Assembly (NCBI RefSeq): GCF_005047635.1
Contig: NZ_SUKC01000009.1
Location: 124,001 to 188,000, forward strand
Origin: Arthrobacter sp. CAU 1506
Lineage (GTDB): Bacteria; Actinomycetota; Actinomycetes; Actinomycetales; Micrococcaceae
Length of the DNA stretch: 64,000 bases
Direction of reading: 5' to 3'
The notes beneath the pieces are model-generated. The model searched no databases. It saw nothing but the letters and a program-made list of their open reading frames with translations, and was not told the origin of the DNA. Position 1 is the stretch's first letter. Each line of letters opens with the position of its first letter. This document shows, piece after piece, positions 16,353 to 24,022 of this stretch. The translations under genes were made by a program, and so were the position numbers.

Positions 16353-17870
16353 CCGCTGTCGGACGTTTCCGGGCTCGCCGGCTGGCTGCCGGCCCGGCTG
16401 GCCCAGGCCGCCCCGCACGTCACCGTGGTGGGCGACGTGATGCTGGACGGCTGGTTCAGCGGACGGATCGAACGGTTCTGCCGGGAGGCACCGGCACCGG
16501 TGGTGGACATGAGCAAGCGAGAGTATGCCCCGGGCGGCGCCGCCAACACCGCCATGAACCTGGCTGCCCTCGGCGCGCGGGTGCGGATGGTCGGCTTGAT
16601 CGGTGCCGACGACGCCGGACGCCGGCTGCGCTCGCTACTGCAGGAAGCGGGGGTGGACACCTCGGGGCTGGTGGAACACGAAGGCGTCCTGACCACCACC
16701 AAGTACCGGATCATCGGCGGCGACCAGATCATGCTGCGCCTGGACGAGACGATGGACCAGGTGCCCGAAGCGGCCCAGGAACAGCTGGCTGCGGCAGTGC
16801 CCGCGGCCCTGGCCGGCAGCGACGCGGTCGTGGTCTGCGACTATGGCTCCGGAGGGTTGGGCGACCCGGTGCGCGAGGTACTGGTCCGGCACCGCGGCGG
16901 GCGGCTGCTGGTGGTCGATGCCCATGACCCCCGGCTGTGGTCGGGGATCGCCCCGGATCTCGTCACCCCTAACGCCGCAGAAGCCGCCGGCCTCTTGGGT
17001 GTGGTGTTGGACCCGGACACGGACCGGGCTGCCGCAGTGGCCACCCGCGCAACCCGGCTGCTGGAGGCAACCGGGGCGGGCGCCGCCGTCGTCACACTGG
17101 ACAAGGACGGCTCACTCCTGTTGATGCACGACGGCGGAACTCACCGCACGTGGGCAAGCCCGGTCAGCGAGAAGCAGGCATCGGGGGCGGGTGACACGTA
17201 TGTGGCGTGCCTGACCGTGGCTCGGGCCGTCGGCCTGCCGTTGACCACCAGCCTGGATCTGGCCCAGGCGGCGGCCGACGTGGTGGTGCACCGGCGTGGC
17301 ACCTCTGTCTGCAGTACCTCGGATCTGGCCGCGCACCTGGGAACTTTCTCGGATGCGGCCCTGGATGCGGAAGAACTTGGGCAGGCTGTGGCTGCGGAGC
17401 GGGCGTCCGGCCGGCGGATTGTGCTGACGAACGGATGTTTCGACGTGCTGCACCGCGGACACACCCGCTACCTGACCCAGGCCAAGCAGCTGGGCGATGT
17501 GCTGGTGGTGGCGCTAAACAGCGACGCGTCCGCTCGGCGCCTGAAGGGACCAGACCGGCCGATCAACGCCGCCGCGGACCGGGCCGGCATCATCGCCGCG
17601 CTGAGTTGCGTGGACTACGTGACCGTGTTCGACACGGACACGCCCATCCCGCTGATCGAGGCAATCCGGCCGGACATCTATGCCAAGGGCGGGGACTACT
17701 CGCCGGAGATGCTCGAGGAGACCGCGGTGGTGGAGGCCTGCGGCGGCGAGGTCTGCATCCTGGATTATGTCGCCGATCATTCCACCACGGCCGTAGTCCG
17801 CCGCATCCGTGGCTCGACGCCTTCTCCGGAGTCGGGCTCGCCTCAGACGGCAGGAACCGATCCGGCATGA
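16329..17870 (+). CDS. hldE: Bifunctional heptose-7-phosphate kinase/heptose-1-phosphate adenylyltransferase (HldE)
   Basis: A 513-residue HldE with canonical motifs. The kinase domain (about 25-345) has VVGDVMLDGWFSG, PGGAANTAMNLAALGA (PGGAAN at 68-73) and SGAGDTYVA with GAGD at 286-289. The adenylyltransferase domain (about 375-500) has TNGCFDVLHRGHTRYL with H375-x-G-H378, LNSDASARRLKGPDRP and YAKGGDYSPEML. It should make ADP-D-glycero-beta-D-manno-heptose from heptose-7-P with GmhB acting between the two steps. The start is either of two duplicated ATGs (16329 or 16344). Its stop overlaps the next gene. No HldD epimerase is in the window. Confidence 0.92.
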   Translation: MSTPAMSTPLSDVSGLAGWLPARLAQAAPHVTVVGDVMLDGWFSGRIERFCREAPAPVVDMSKREYAPGGAANTAMNLAALGARVRMVGLIGADDAGRRLRSLLQEAGVDTSGLVEHEGVLTTTKYRIIGGDQIMLRLDETMDQVPEAAQEQLAAAVPAALAGSDAVVVCDYGSGGLGDPVREVLVRHRGGRLLVVDAHDPRLWSGIAPDLVTPNAAEAAGLLGVVLDPDTDRAAAVATRATRLLEATGAGAAVVTLDKDGSLLLMHDGGTHRTWASPVSEKQASGAGDTYVACLTVARAVGLPLTTSLDLAQAAADVVVHRRGTSVCSTSDLAAHLGTFSDAALDAEELGQAVAAERASGRRIVLTNGCFDVLHRGHTRYLTQAKQLGDVLVVALNSDASARRLKGPDRPINAAADRAGIIAALSCVDYVTVFDTDTPIPLIEAIRPDIYAKGGDYSPEMLEETAVVEACGGEVCILDYVADHSTTAVVRRIRGSTPSPESGSPQTAGTDPA

Positions 17871-18724
17871 GTCGCAGGAGTGCGGGCAGCTGGGCCGCGC
17901 CGCCAGCTGAGCCGGGGCCCGAGCTGGATGTGCTGGTGCCCAGTTACGGCCGCGAAGCGGAGTTGGCCGTGACGCTTTCCGGCCTGGCCACCCAGGACGG
18001 CCCGCCGTTCTCCGTGGTGATCAGCGATCAGTCCGACGGAGCACCCGCGTGGGAGCATCCGGCCGTCGCAGCGATGACCAGGGTACTGCAGGCCCAGGGC
18101 CGGCCGGTACGGCTGGAACGGCATCTGCCCCGCCGCGGCCTGGCCGAGCAGCGCGACTTCTTGCTCGGCCTGGCCACCGCCGAATTGGTGCTATTCCTGG
18201 ACAACGACGTGTGGTTGGAACCGGGCATGCTGGCCCGAATGACTGCGGCCATCCGGCAGGAGGATTGCGGGTTTATAGGCGCTGCTGTGCAAGGCATGTC
18301 TTTCCTGGACGATGTGCGCCCGGGGGAGCAGGAGCCCTTCGAACTGTGGGACGGCCCGGTGGTCCCGGAGCGGATCCGGCCTTCCGACGAACGGTTCGCC
18401 CGCTGGCAGCTGCACAACGCGGCCAACCTGACCCACATCGCCGCTGAGCTGGGGATTGCCGACGGCTGCTGGCGGCTGTACAAGATCGCGTGGGCCGGTG
18501 GCTGCGTGCTGTACCGACGGGATGCTTTGCTGGACTGCGGCGGCTTCGAGTTCTGGCGGGAACTGCCGCCCGGTCACGCCGGCGAGGATGTGGTGGCGCA
18601 GTTGAAAGTCATGGAACGCTACGGCGGAGCAGGCATCCTGCCCTCCGGTGCTGTGCACCTGGAATCGCCGACCACTGTCACCGACCGTTCCACCGAAGCC
18701 TCAGACGTGATCCTGCGCGAATAA
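17867..18724 (+). CDS. Glycosyltransferase family 2-like
   Basis: GT-A fold protein of 285 residues beginning at ATGA over the hldE stop. DVLVPSYGREAELAVTLSGL is the N-terminal nucleotide-sugar strand, ELVLFLDNDVWLEPGML carries the DxD-type metal motif (DND), and GGCVLYRRDALLDCGGF plus HAGEDVVAQLKVM resemble the acceptor/catalytic ED region. The coupling to hldE places it in the heptose pathway, possibly priming or extending the glycan. Donor unknown. A strong hairpin terminates this operon. Confidence 0.87.
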   Translation: MSRRSAGSWAAPPAEPGPELDVLVPSYGREAELAVTLSGLATQDGPPFSVVISDQSDGAPAWEHPAVAAMTRVLQAQGRPVRLERHLPRRGLAEQRDFLLGLATAELVLFLDNDVWLEPGMLARMTAAIRQEDCGFIGAAVQGMSFLDDVRPGEQEPFELWDGPVVPERIRPSDERFARWQLHNAANLTHIAAELGIADGCWRLYKIAWAGGCVLYRRDALLDCGGFEFWRELPPGHAGEDVVAQLKVMERYGGAGILPSGAVHLESPTTVTDRSTEASDVILRE

Positions 18725-18744
18725 GGCCTGACCCCCGCCACGAT

Positions 18745-18780
18745 GCCCCTCTGCGTCCTGAGTTGCAGCGCAGGCGGGGC
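18745..18780. terminator. Bidirectional hairpin terminator ending the heptose locus
   Basis: GCCCCTCTGCG (18745-18755) pairs with CGCAGGCGGGGC (18769-18780) with one or two bulges and a 13-nt loop. It sits between the GT2 stop and the stop of the convergent small gene at 18793. Confidence 0.65.
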
Positions 18781-18792
18781 AGTGCCTGGGGA

Positions 18793-19116
18793 CTACTCGT
18801 GGTCCTGCCAGCCGTCGGTCTCGGTGTAGCTGGCGACCAAGGTGCCCGCGCCGGGCTGCATTGAGTCGTCGGGGTCGTCGAAGAGGCGTGCTTGGTCCGC
18901 CTTGCTGTGCGACAGGATGGATTCTGCAGCTTCTTTGGCTTCTGCCAGGGATGCCCCGAAGACCTCGGACCGGACGGGCAGACTGTCAGTCCTGACGACG
19001 TCAGCATCGGTTTCGCTGAGTGGCACCGTATAGCCGCGTTGCTCTTCGCTGACCGGAAATTCGAAATTCCCCTCGTCCGGATCGGCCGGAACGACATACT
19101 CCAGGTAATAGGACAT
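18793..19116 (-). CDS. Hypothetical protein, 107 residues, acidic
   Basis: Small soluble acidic protein with no membrane segment or signal peptide, starting MSYYLEYVVPADPDEG with an AAGGGAG SD seven bases upstream. It contains a Ser/Asp-rich SLPVRSEVFGASLAEAKEAAESIL helix and ends in ETDGWQDHE. I do not recognise the family. Base composition matches the surroundings. It is monocistronic and separated from the heptose locus by a shared terminator. Confidence 0.7.
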   Translation of the reverse strand: MSYYLEYVVPADPDEGNFEFPVSEEQRGYTVPLSETDADVVRTDSLPVRSEVFGASLAEAKEAAESILSHSKADQARLFDDPDDSMQPGAGTLVASYTETDGWQDHE

Positions 19117-19418
19117 GTGGTGCTCCCTTCAGCGTTGGCCGGCTTCGAGATCGTCGTGCGGCTGACAGTTCGTCGAAAGCTATCACCCATGACCGGCCTG
19201 TGTCCTAGGTGGTGTCCTTGGAAGCGGCCACGGCGGGCAGATCCAGACCCGGAGTCCGTAGGTCCGGATGCCTGGATTCCGTGGCAGCCCCGGCCCGGTG
19301 TGCCATGATCAGCGCGCGGTGGTCACGTGGGTTTGTCGCGGTCAGCCGGTGGGTATGGATGGTGTGCCTTGGTCAGGCGCGCGACGTGCTTTGCATGGTG
19401 TGCCTGGCGAAGGGTGCG
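19117..19418. other. 302-bp intergenic region, nothing definite
   Basis: Holds the promoter of the leftward 107-residue gene and the 3' flank of the lipoprotein gene. A short near-repeat (ATGGTGTGCCTTGG near 19358, CATGGTGTGCCTGG near 19396) is visible. No convincing gene or terminator. Confidence 0.4.
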
Positions 19419-20156
19419 TTACGGATGCGGGGTAGCGGTGATTTCGACGTCGGTGCTGCCGCCTTCTGTGACGACGAATGCTGCGCTGGTTCCGGTGAAG
19501 GCGGGCCCAACCCCTCCGGGGTCGGTGCAGTAGGCGGTGAGGTTAATTTCGCCGGCTGGCAGTTCCAGCACTGTGGTGCCGCTTTCGTTGGCTTCAACGG
19601 CCAACGCCACGCCACTGCCGGACATGGAGCCCCCTGCCGAATACAGGCTGACGGTGGGTGTGCTGATGAGCTTACAGACGTAGGCGCCGTGTCCGGCCTG
19701 GCCGAAGGCGGCGCCGGTGCCAACAACGATCCGGGCCTTGGCCTCGCCGGTGGGACGGTCTTGTGTATAGCCCGTGGCAGGGGGGCCGTCGCTTAGATTG
19801 CCGGGTGGTGTTGGCTGCGGTGGGGCGTTCTTTTGGTCGGGGGCTGGATCGGGAGCCGCCAGTTGGGTAGATCGCGCGCCCGAACCGGCCGATGCACCGG
19901 GGGAGTTGCCAGCAGCCGCGTCCGGCGTCGCGGTTCCGGACAACTCCTGTTCGGGTGAGGGCACGGGCGCGGGCACAGCGGCGGGCGTGTTGGACGCGGG
20001 TAGGGGCGCGGGGTCTGGCGCCGGCGCCGACGGAGCGGGCTCCGACTCGGACGCGGTTGCGGGCGGCGGCGCCGTTGCGTTCTCCGCGACGGCGGAGCAG
20101 CCGGCCACGGCAGCGACCAGCACGGCAGCGGTCAGCAGAGGCAGGGCCCGTTCCAT
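19419..20156 (-). CDS. Secreted lipoprotein with Pro/Ala-rich linker, unknown function
   Basis: A 245-residue precursor. The N-terminus MERALPLLTAAVLVAAVAGC is a lipoprotein signal with lipobox VAGC (Cys20), so the mature protein should be lipid-anchored on the outer face of the membrane. Residues about 25-135 are a low-complexity Pro/Ala/Ser wall-spanning linker. About 140-245 is a compact beta-rich domain (ARIVVGTGAAFGQAGHGAYVC through VTEGGSTDVEITATPHP) with two cysteines that could form a disulfide. The domain is unrecognised; a beta-sandwich is a guess from strand-like alternation. Confidence 0.75.
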   Translation of the reverse strand: MERALPLLTAAVLVAAVAGCSAVAENATAPPPATASESEPAPSAPAPDPAPLPASNTPAAVPAPVPSPEQELSGTATPDAAAGNSPGASAGSGARSTQLAAPDPAPDQKNAPPQPTPPGNLSDGPPATGYTQDRPTGEAKARIVVGTGAAFGQAGHGAYVCKLISTPTVSLYSAGGSMSGSGVALAVEANESGTTVLELPAGEINLTAYCTDPGGVGPAFTGTSAAFVVTEGGSTDVEITATPHP

Positions 20157-20235
20157 AAACAGATCCTGCCGAGCCCACCTTGGGTTTCCCTTGCAGCATT
20201 AGGCGGGCACCGCCGTCGTCGTTAGACTGACAAAT

Positions 20236-20357
20236 GCGTAAGGGAGTATCCCCCATGCGCTGCAGCCGTCAACACGTAGGGCACCGACGCCCGGCCGGCT
20301 GCAGCGACCGGCAATGCCGGAGGAGAGACTTGCGGGTCAAACCGCTACCCGCTTACG
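20236..20357 (+). promoter_or_regulatory. yybP-ykoY (manganese) riboswitch upstream of terC
   Basis: The leader shows the conserved pieces of this class in order: closing stem P1 (CGTAAG at 20237-20242 with CTTACG at 20352-20357), the purine loop AAGGGAGTA, a hairpin with a perfect 10-bp arm (CGCTGCAGCC 20258-20267 with GGCTGCAGCG 20297-20306), CGTCAACACG within it, a CCGGC/GCCGG hairpin at 20308-20320, then the AGGAGAGACTTGC loop and a GCGGGT/ACCCGC stem. The SD (AAAGGGA) abuts the 3' P1 strand, so metal binding probably controls ribosome access. yybP-ykoY elements commonly precede TerC/MntP-type metal exporters. Confidence 0.85.
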
Positions 20358-20367
20358 AAAGGGAACC

Positions 20368-21552
20368 ATGAGCGTTTCTCCCCTTATCTGGGGCATCACG
20401 ATCGTCGTTATCCTCGCGCTGCTCGCCTTCGACTACTTCTTCCACATCCGCAAAGCGCATGTGCCGTCACTGAGGGAAGCCGCCATTTGGTCCGCCCTCT
20501 ACGTGGGCATAGCCATCGTCTTCGGCATTCTGGTGCTGATCTTTGGCGGTCCGGCGATGGGCTCGGAGTACTTCGCCGGCTACATCACCGAGAAGGCGCT
20601 CTCGGTGGATAACCTGTTCGTTTTCCTAATCATCATCGCCAGCTTCAAGGTGCCCCGCGAAGACCAGCAGAAGGTGCTGCTGTTCGGCATCGTCTTCTCG
20701 CTGATTGCGCGCACCGGGTTCATCTTCCTGGGCGCCGCGCTGATCAACTCGTTCGCGTGGGTGTTCTACGCCTTCGGCCTGATCCTCATCATCACGGCCG
20801 GCAACCTGCTCAAGCCTTCCCACGGGGGCGACGAAGCAGACAACTTCATCATCCGGGTGGCCAAGCGCTTCTTCCACACCACCGATTATTACGACGGCGA
20901 CAAGCTGTTCACCATCCAGAACGGAAAGCGTGCCCTGACTCCCATGCTGCTGGTCATGGTGGCCATCGGTGGCACGGACATCCTGTTTGCGCTGGACTCC
21001 ATTCCCGCAATCTTCGGCTTGACGCAAAACGTGTACATCGTCTTTACCGCCACGGCGTTCTCGCTGATGGGTCTGCGCCAGCTGTACTTCCTGATCGACG
21101 GACTGCTGGACCGGTTGATCTACCTGTCCTACGGTCTGGCCGCCATCCTTGCATTTATTGGCGTGAAGCTGATCCTGCACGCACTGCATGAGAACAACTT
21201 GCCCTTCATCAACGACGGCAACCCGGTGCCGGTCATAGAGATCTCGACCGGAGTCTCACTCACCGTGATCATCGGCGTCCTGGTCATCACCGTGGTGGCA
21301 TCGCTGGTGAGCAAGGCCGGCAAGGCGCAGAACGCCATCAACAATGCACGCCGCCACGCGGTCAGCTACATCGACCTCTCCTACACCGCAGATCCAGCCG
21401 AGCGCGAACGGATTTACGGACTGTTGGTGCAGGAAGAGCGCCAGATCGAGCAGATGGAGCCGAAGTACCGCAACAAGGCCAAGGACGTGGACAAGATCCG
21501 CGAGCAAGTGGCCGAAGCACACCGGCAGCACGCCGAGTATCAAAGGGGCTAA
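20368..21552 (+). CDS. TerC-family integral membrane protein (metal/manganese homeostasis)
   Basis: Polytopic TerC/Alx-like protein of 394 residues with about 8-9 membrane segments. Conserved acidic sites are in EKALSVDNLFVFLIIIASF (near residue 80-98) and GGTDILFALDSIPAIFG (about 205-221), the two repeats that hold the metal-binding aspartates. The long C-terminal tail (QEERQIEQMEPKYRNKAKD) is charged and cytosolic. TerC proteins are linked to tellurite resistance and manganese export; the manganese-type riboswitch in its leader supports the latter. Start at 20368 is fixed by the GAAAGGGAACC SD. Confidence 0.92.
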   Translation: MSVSPLIWGITIVVILALLAFDYFFHIRKAHVPSLREAAIWSALYVGIAIVFGILVLIFGGPAMGSEYFAGYITEKALSVDNLFVFLIIIASFKVPREDQQKVLLFGIVFSLIARTGFIFLGAALINSFAWVFYAFGLILIITAGNLLKPSHGGDEADNFIIRVAKRFFHTTDYYDGDKLFTIQNGKRALTPMLLVMVAIGGTDILFALDSIPAIFGLTQNVYIVFTATAFSLMGLRQLYFLIDGLLDRLIYLSYGLAAILAFIGVKLILHALHENNLPFINDGNPVPVIEISTGVSLTVIIGVLVITVVASLVSKAGKAQNAINNARRHAVSYIDLSYTADPAERERIYGLLVQEERQIEQMEPKYRNKAKDVDKIREQVAEAHRQHAEYQRG

Positions 21553-21562
21553 GCCGGGCGAG

Positions 21563-21592
21563 TCCGGAGGGGCCTAGTCTGGCCCCTCCGGA
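21563..21592 (+). terminator. Perfect 12-bp hairpin after terC
   Basis: TCCGGAGGGGCC (21563-21574) and GGCCCCTCCGGA (21581-21592) pair perfectly around a 6-nt TAGTCT loop, 11 bases after the terC stop. No T-tract follows. Confidence 0.75.
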
Positions 21593-21610
21593 TCGGCCTA
21601 CGGTGGGAAC

Positions 21611-21838
21611 ATGGCTGATGAACGCAGGACCGGCGGGCAGCCCGGCAACCCGCTGATGATGGGCCTGATCTTCGGGATCCTGCTGGGCGTGGTGATTTCC
21701 TCAGTGACCGGCCAATGGTGGTGGATCGCCGTCGGCGTGGCTCTGGGAGCGGCGGTCAGCGGGGGCCGGGCAGCGGCGCTGAGGAGGGGCCGCGGACCGG
21801 GCCCGGAGAGCAAAAATCCGCATCCCGACCGCGGTTAA
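21611..21838 (+). CDS. Small membrane protein, 75 residues
   Basis: Has a polar N-terminus (MADERRTGGQPGNP), one or two hydrophobic segments rich in small residues (LMMGLIFGILLGVVISSV and WWWIAVGVALGAAVSGG) and a basic tail. This looks like a two-helix hairpin membrane protein. The family is not recognised. It directly follows the terC terminator and precedes the baeRF-type gene by 150 bp. No strong SD is visible (GGTGGGAAC upstream is weak), so the start is fairly uncertain. Confidence 0.6.
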   Translation: MADERRTGGQPGNPLMMGLIFGILLGVVISSVTGQWWWIAVGVALGAAVSGGRAAALRRGRGPGPESKNPHPDRG

Positions 21839-21988
21839 ACGCAGGCCGAACCAGGCCCGGTGAACTGATTCGCCGGGCCGCTTCGGATAAGTTCTGCAGC
21901 CCCTTCAAGGGCCAAACTTCCGGTGCTACCGTGAGGGCTACTGATCAAGAAAACCCCGCATTTCCTATCGCCCGGGAAGGTGATCACG

Positions 21989-23146
21989 ATGGCCGAGCAG
22001 GTCAATACGACCCACGCAGCAAACAAGAAGTACGCCGAGCTGTACAAGAAGCCGGGACCGTGGATTACGGTCTACGTTGATGCCAGCACCGGAACCGCGG
22101 ATACGCTCCGCGCCGGAGACATCTTGCCGGACAGGCTGCGTGAATCGCTCGAGAAGCAAGGCGCCGCGAAAGCGGATATTCAGGCAGTGATCGAGGCTGT
22201 TTCGCCGGCCACCGGCATGCCGTCGCCGGTCCGCCGCTACGTGCTGGTCCGCGGCGGCGAGGCAGAAGTCAACGAGGTGCTTCCGGGCGCGATGTCCGGG
22301 CCCGAAGTCGTCGAAGCCGGACCGATTCCGGACCTGGTGCCGCTGCTCAAGGCACGCGGTGAGGACTTCCCGTACGTTGTGGCAGAGGTCGGCCGGGATG
22401 GCGGTGAAGTCCATCTGCAGTACGCGCGCCGAAACGGCGTGGCGGAAACGACGACGGTGGAAGGCGACCGGGAGAACCTCACCAAGATCCCCGGCGGCGG
22501 CTGGTCGCAGGGCCGCTACCAGCACCGCACCGAGGAAATTTGGCGCAAGAACGCCGATGAAATTGCGGCCGAGATTGATCGTGTGGTGCAGGCCAGCAAG
22601 GCGCGGCTATTGATCATCGCGGGCGATATCCGGGCCCGTGAACTGGTGGTCGAGCAACTCTCCGAAGCCAGCCGGGCGATCGAATCCACCTTCGAGTCGC
22701 ACACCCGCACCGGAGGCGCCGACAAGGACGCGCTGCGGACCGAAATCGCCGCCCGGGTGGCCCACGTCTGGACGGAACAGCGCAAAGCCATCCTGGACCG
22801 GCTGGCCAACCAGACCGGGCAGGCCCACCCGGAGTGGACCGTGGGGCTGGGCGAGTGCATCCGGGCGCTGCAGCAGGCGCAGGTCGGCACGTTGATCATG
22901 AACGACAACGCCCTCGCCGACCACCACGTCAATGTGCTGAACGCGGAACCCTGGATCGCCACGGCCGGCGAGCAACCGGTCAACGGTGAGCTGCTGGCCA
23001 AGATCCCCGCGCCGGCGGCGCTGGTGCGGGCCGCTGCGCTGACCGATGCCCGGGTGGCCATGGTCCCCGAAGGTGCGCTGCCGGGAGGCAAAAGCATCGC
23101 GGCGCTGCTCCGCTGGCCCACCGGCCCGGACGTGCCGCGCGGCTAG
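21989..23146 (+). CDS. Rv2629-like baeRF2-family protein (release-factor/ribosome-hibernation related)
   Basis: A 385-residue protein of the bacterial archaeo-eukaryotic release factor superfamily (baeRF2, Rv2629-like). Visible blocks are the N-terminal PGPWITVYVDASTGT, the central YVVAEVGRDGGEVHLQYAR, EEIWRKNADEIAAEIDRVV, and a C-terminal eL30-like region (IRALQQAQVGTLIMNDNAL and RVAMVPEGALPGGKSIAALLRW). Superfamily members act on ribosome-associated tRNA or in stress and hypoxia survival; the exact activity of Rv2629 relatives is not settled. The SD GGGAAGG at 21974-21980 fits the ATG at 21989 rather than the in-frame GTG at 21980. Confidence 0.8.
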   Translation: MAEQVNTTHAANKKYAELYKKPGPWITVYVDASTGTADTLRAGDILPDRLRESLEKQGAAKADIQAVIEAVSPATGMPSPVRRYVLVRGGEAEVNEVLPGAMSGPEVVEAGPIPDLVPLLKARGEDFPYVVAEVGRDGGEVHLQYARRNGVAETTTVEGDRENLTKIPGGGWSQGRYQHRTEEIWRKNADEIAAEIDRVVQASKARLLIIAGDIRARELVVEQLSEASRAIESTFESHTRTGGADKDALRTEIAARVAHVWTEQRKAILDRLANQTGQAHPEWTVGLGECIRALQQAQVGTLIMNDNALADHHVNVLNAEPWIATAGEQPVNGELLAKIPAPAALVRAAALTDARVAMVPEGALPGGKSIAALLRWPTGPDVPRG

Positions 23147-23206
23147 CGGAGACGCAGAGAGCGCGACGGCGGCGCCCCGCTAGCGCCGCGGCGCTGGCAG
23201 AGACAC

Positions 23207-23243
23207 GCCCCGCGACGGCGCAACGCAGGTGTGCGTGCGGGGC
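23207..23243. terminator. Hairpin between convergent genes
   Basis: GCCCCGC (23207-23213) pairs with GCGGGGC (23237-23243) and an inner GCGCAACGCA/TGTGCGT arm adds stability. It separates the baeRF-type gene from the convergent DsrE-like gene. A second GC-rich hairpin (GGCGCC/GGCGCT region, about 23170-23197) lies just before it. Confidence 0.55.
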
Positions 23244-23270
23244 AGAGGCACCAAAGGAACACCAAAGGGA

Positions 23271-23639
23271 TTAGAGCCTGACGTAGGCCCAGCCGCCCCA
23301 TTGGCGCTGGGCCAGGTGGGCGATGGCAGCGGGCACCGTGTCAACGCCGGGGATAAGGTCTTGTGCTGCGAGGCCTGCCGAGCGCAGGCTGTTGCCGCAG
23401 GCGAGGATGCGCACGTCCAGCTGTGCGGTGCTGCTGATGGCTCCGACGCTCGGTGAGTCCGAGGCCAGGAGCGTGACGCCTGGCCCCTGGATGACTACTT
23501 CGATGCCAGCCCCCGGGCCAAGTTCGGCACGGGCATTGGCGGCGCTGCGCAGGATTCCGGCGAGGGCGTCCCGCTCCAGTTGGCCGGCGGAGTGAATGAG
23601 CAGACCTCGGGCGTCCCCATGCTGCTTAGTGGGCTCCAT
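23271..23639 (-). CDS. DsrE-like small sulfur-relay family protein
   Basis: A 122-residue alpha/beta protein. GLLIHSAGQLERDALAGILRSAANA, the central GAGIEVVIQGPGVTLL strand-turn and LDVRILACGNSLRSAGLAAQDLIPGV with Cys at about 91 match the DsrE/DsrF (YchN-like) pattern, where that Cys carries sulfur. It begins 2 bp after the stop of the CstR-type repressor and is transcribed with it. A persulfide-carrier role beside the rhodaneses fits (inference). Start at 23639 (MEPTKQH) is favoured over an upstream ATG lying within cstR. Confidence 0.75.
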   Translation of the reverse strand: MEPTKQHGDARGLLIHSAGQLERDALAGILRSAANARAELGPGAGIEVVIQGPGVTLLASDSPSVGAISSTAQLDVRILACGNSLRSAGLAAQDLIPGVDTVPAAIAHLAQRQWGGWAYVRL

Positions 23640-23641
23640 GG

Positions 23642-23914
<273 letters not shown>

Positions 23915-23934
23915 CTAGGATCGTTGGCCTCAAC

Positions 23935-23997
23935 TATATACCCCCACCGGTGTTTTGACCACCCCCGGGGGTATGCGTAATACTCGGTGGGGTATTC
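23935..23997. promoter_or_regulatory. CstR-type operator region between cstR and the rhodanese operon
   Basis: Three ATACC/GGTAT-type elements are clustered: ATATACCCCCACCGGTG (about 23935-23951), CACCCCCGGGGGTATG (about 23960-23975) and AATACTCGGTGGGGTATT (about 23979-23996). G/C runs flanked by AT-rich ATA are typical of CsoR-family operators. The placement in the divergent promoter allows coordinated repression in both directions. Confidence 0.8.
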
Positions 23998-24022
23998 AAC
24001 ACCCCCTACCGAGAGGCCACTG

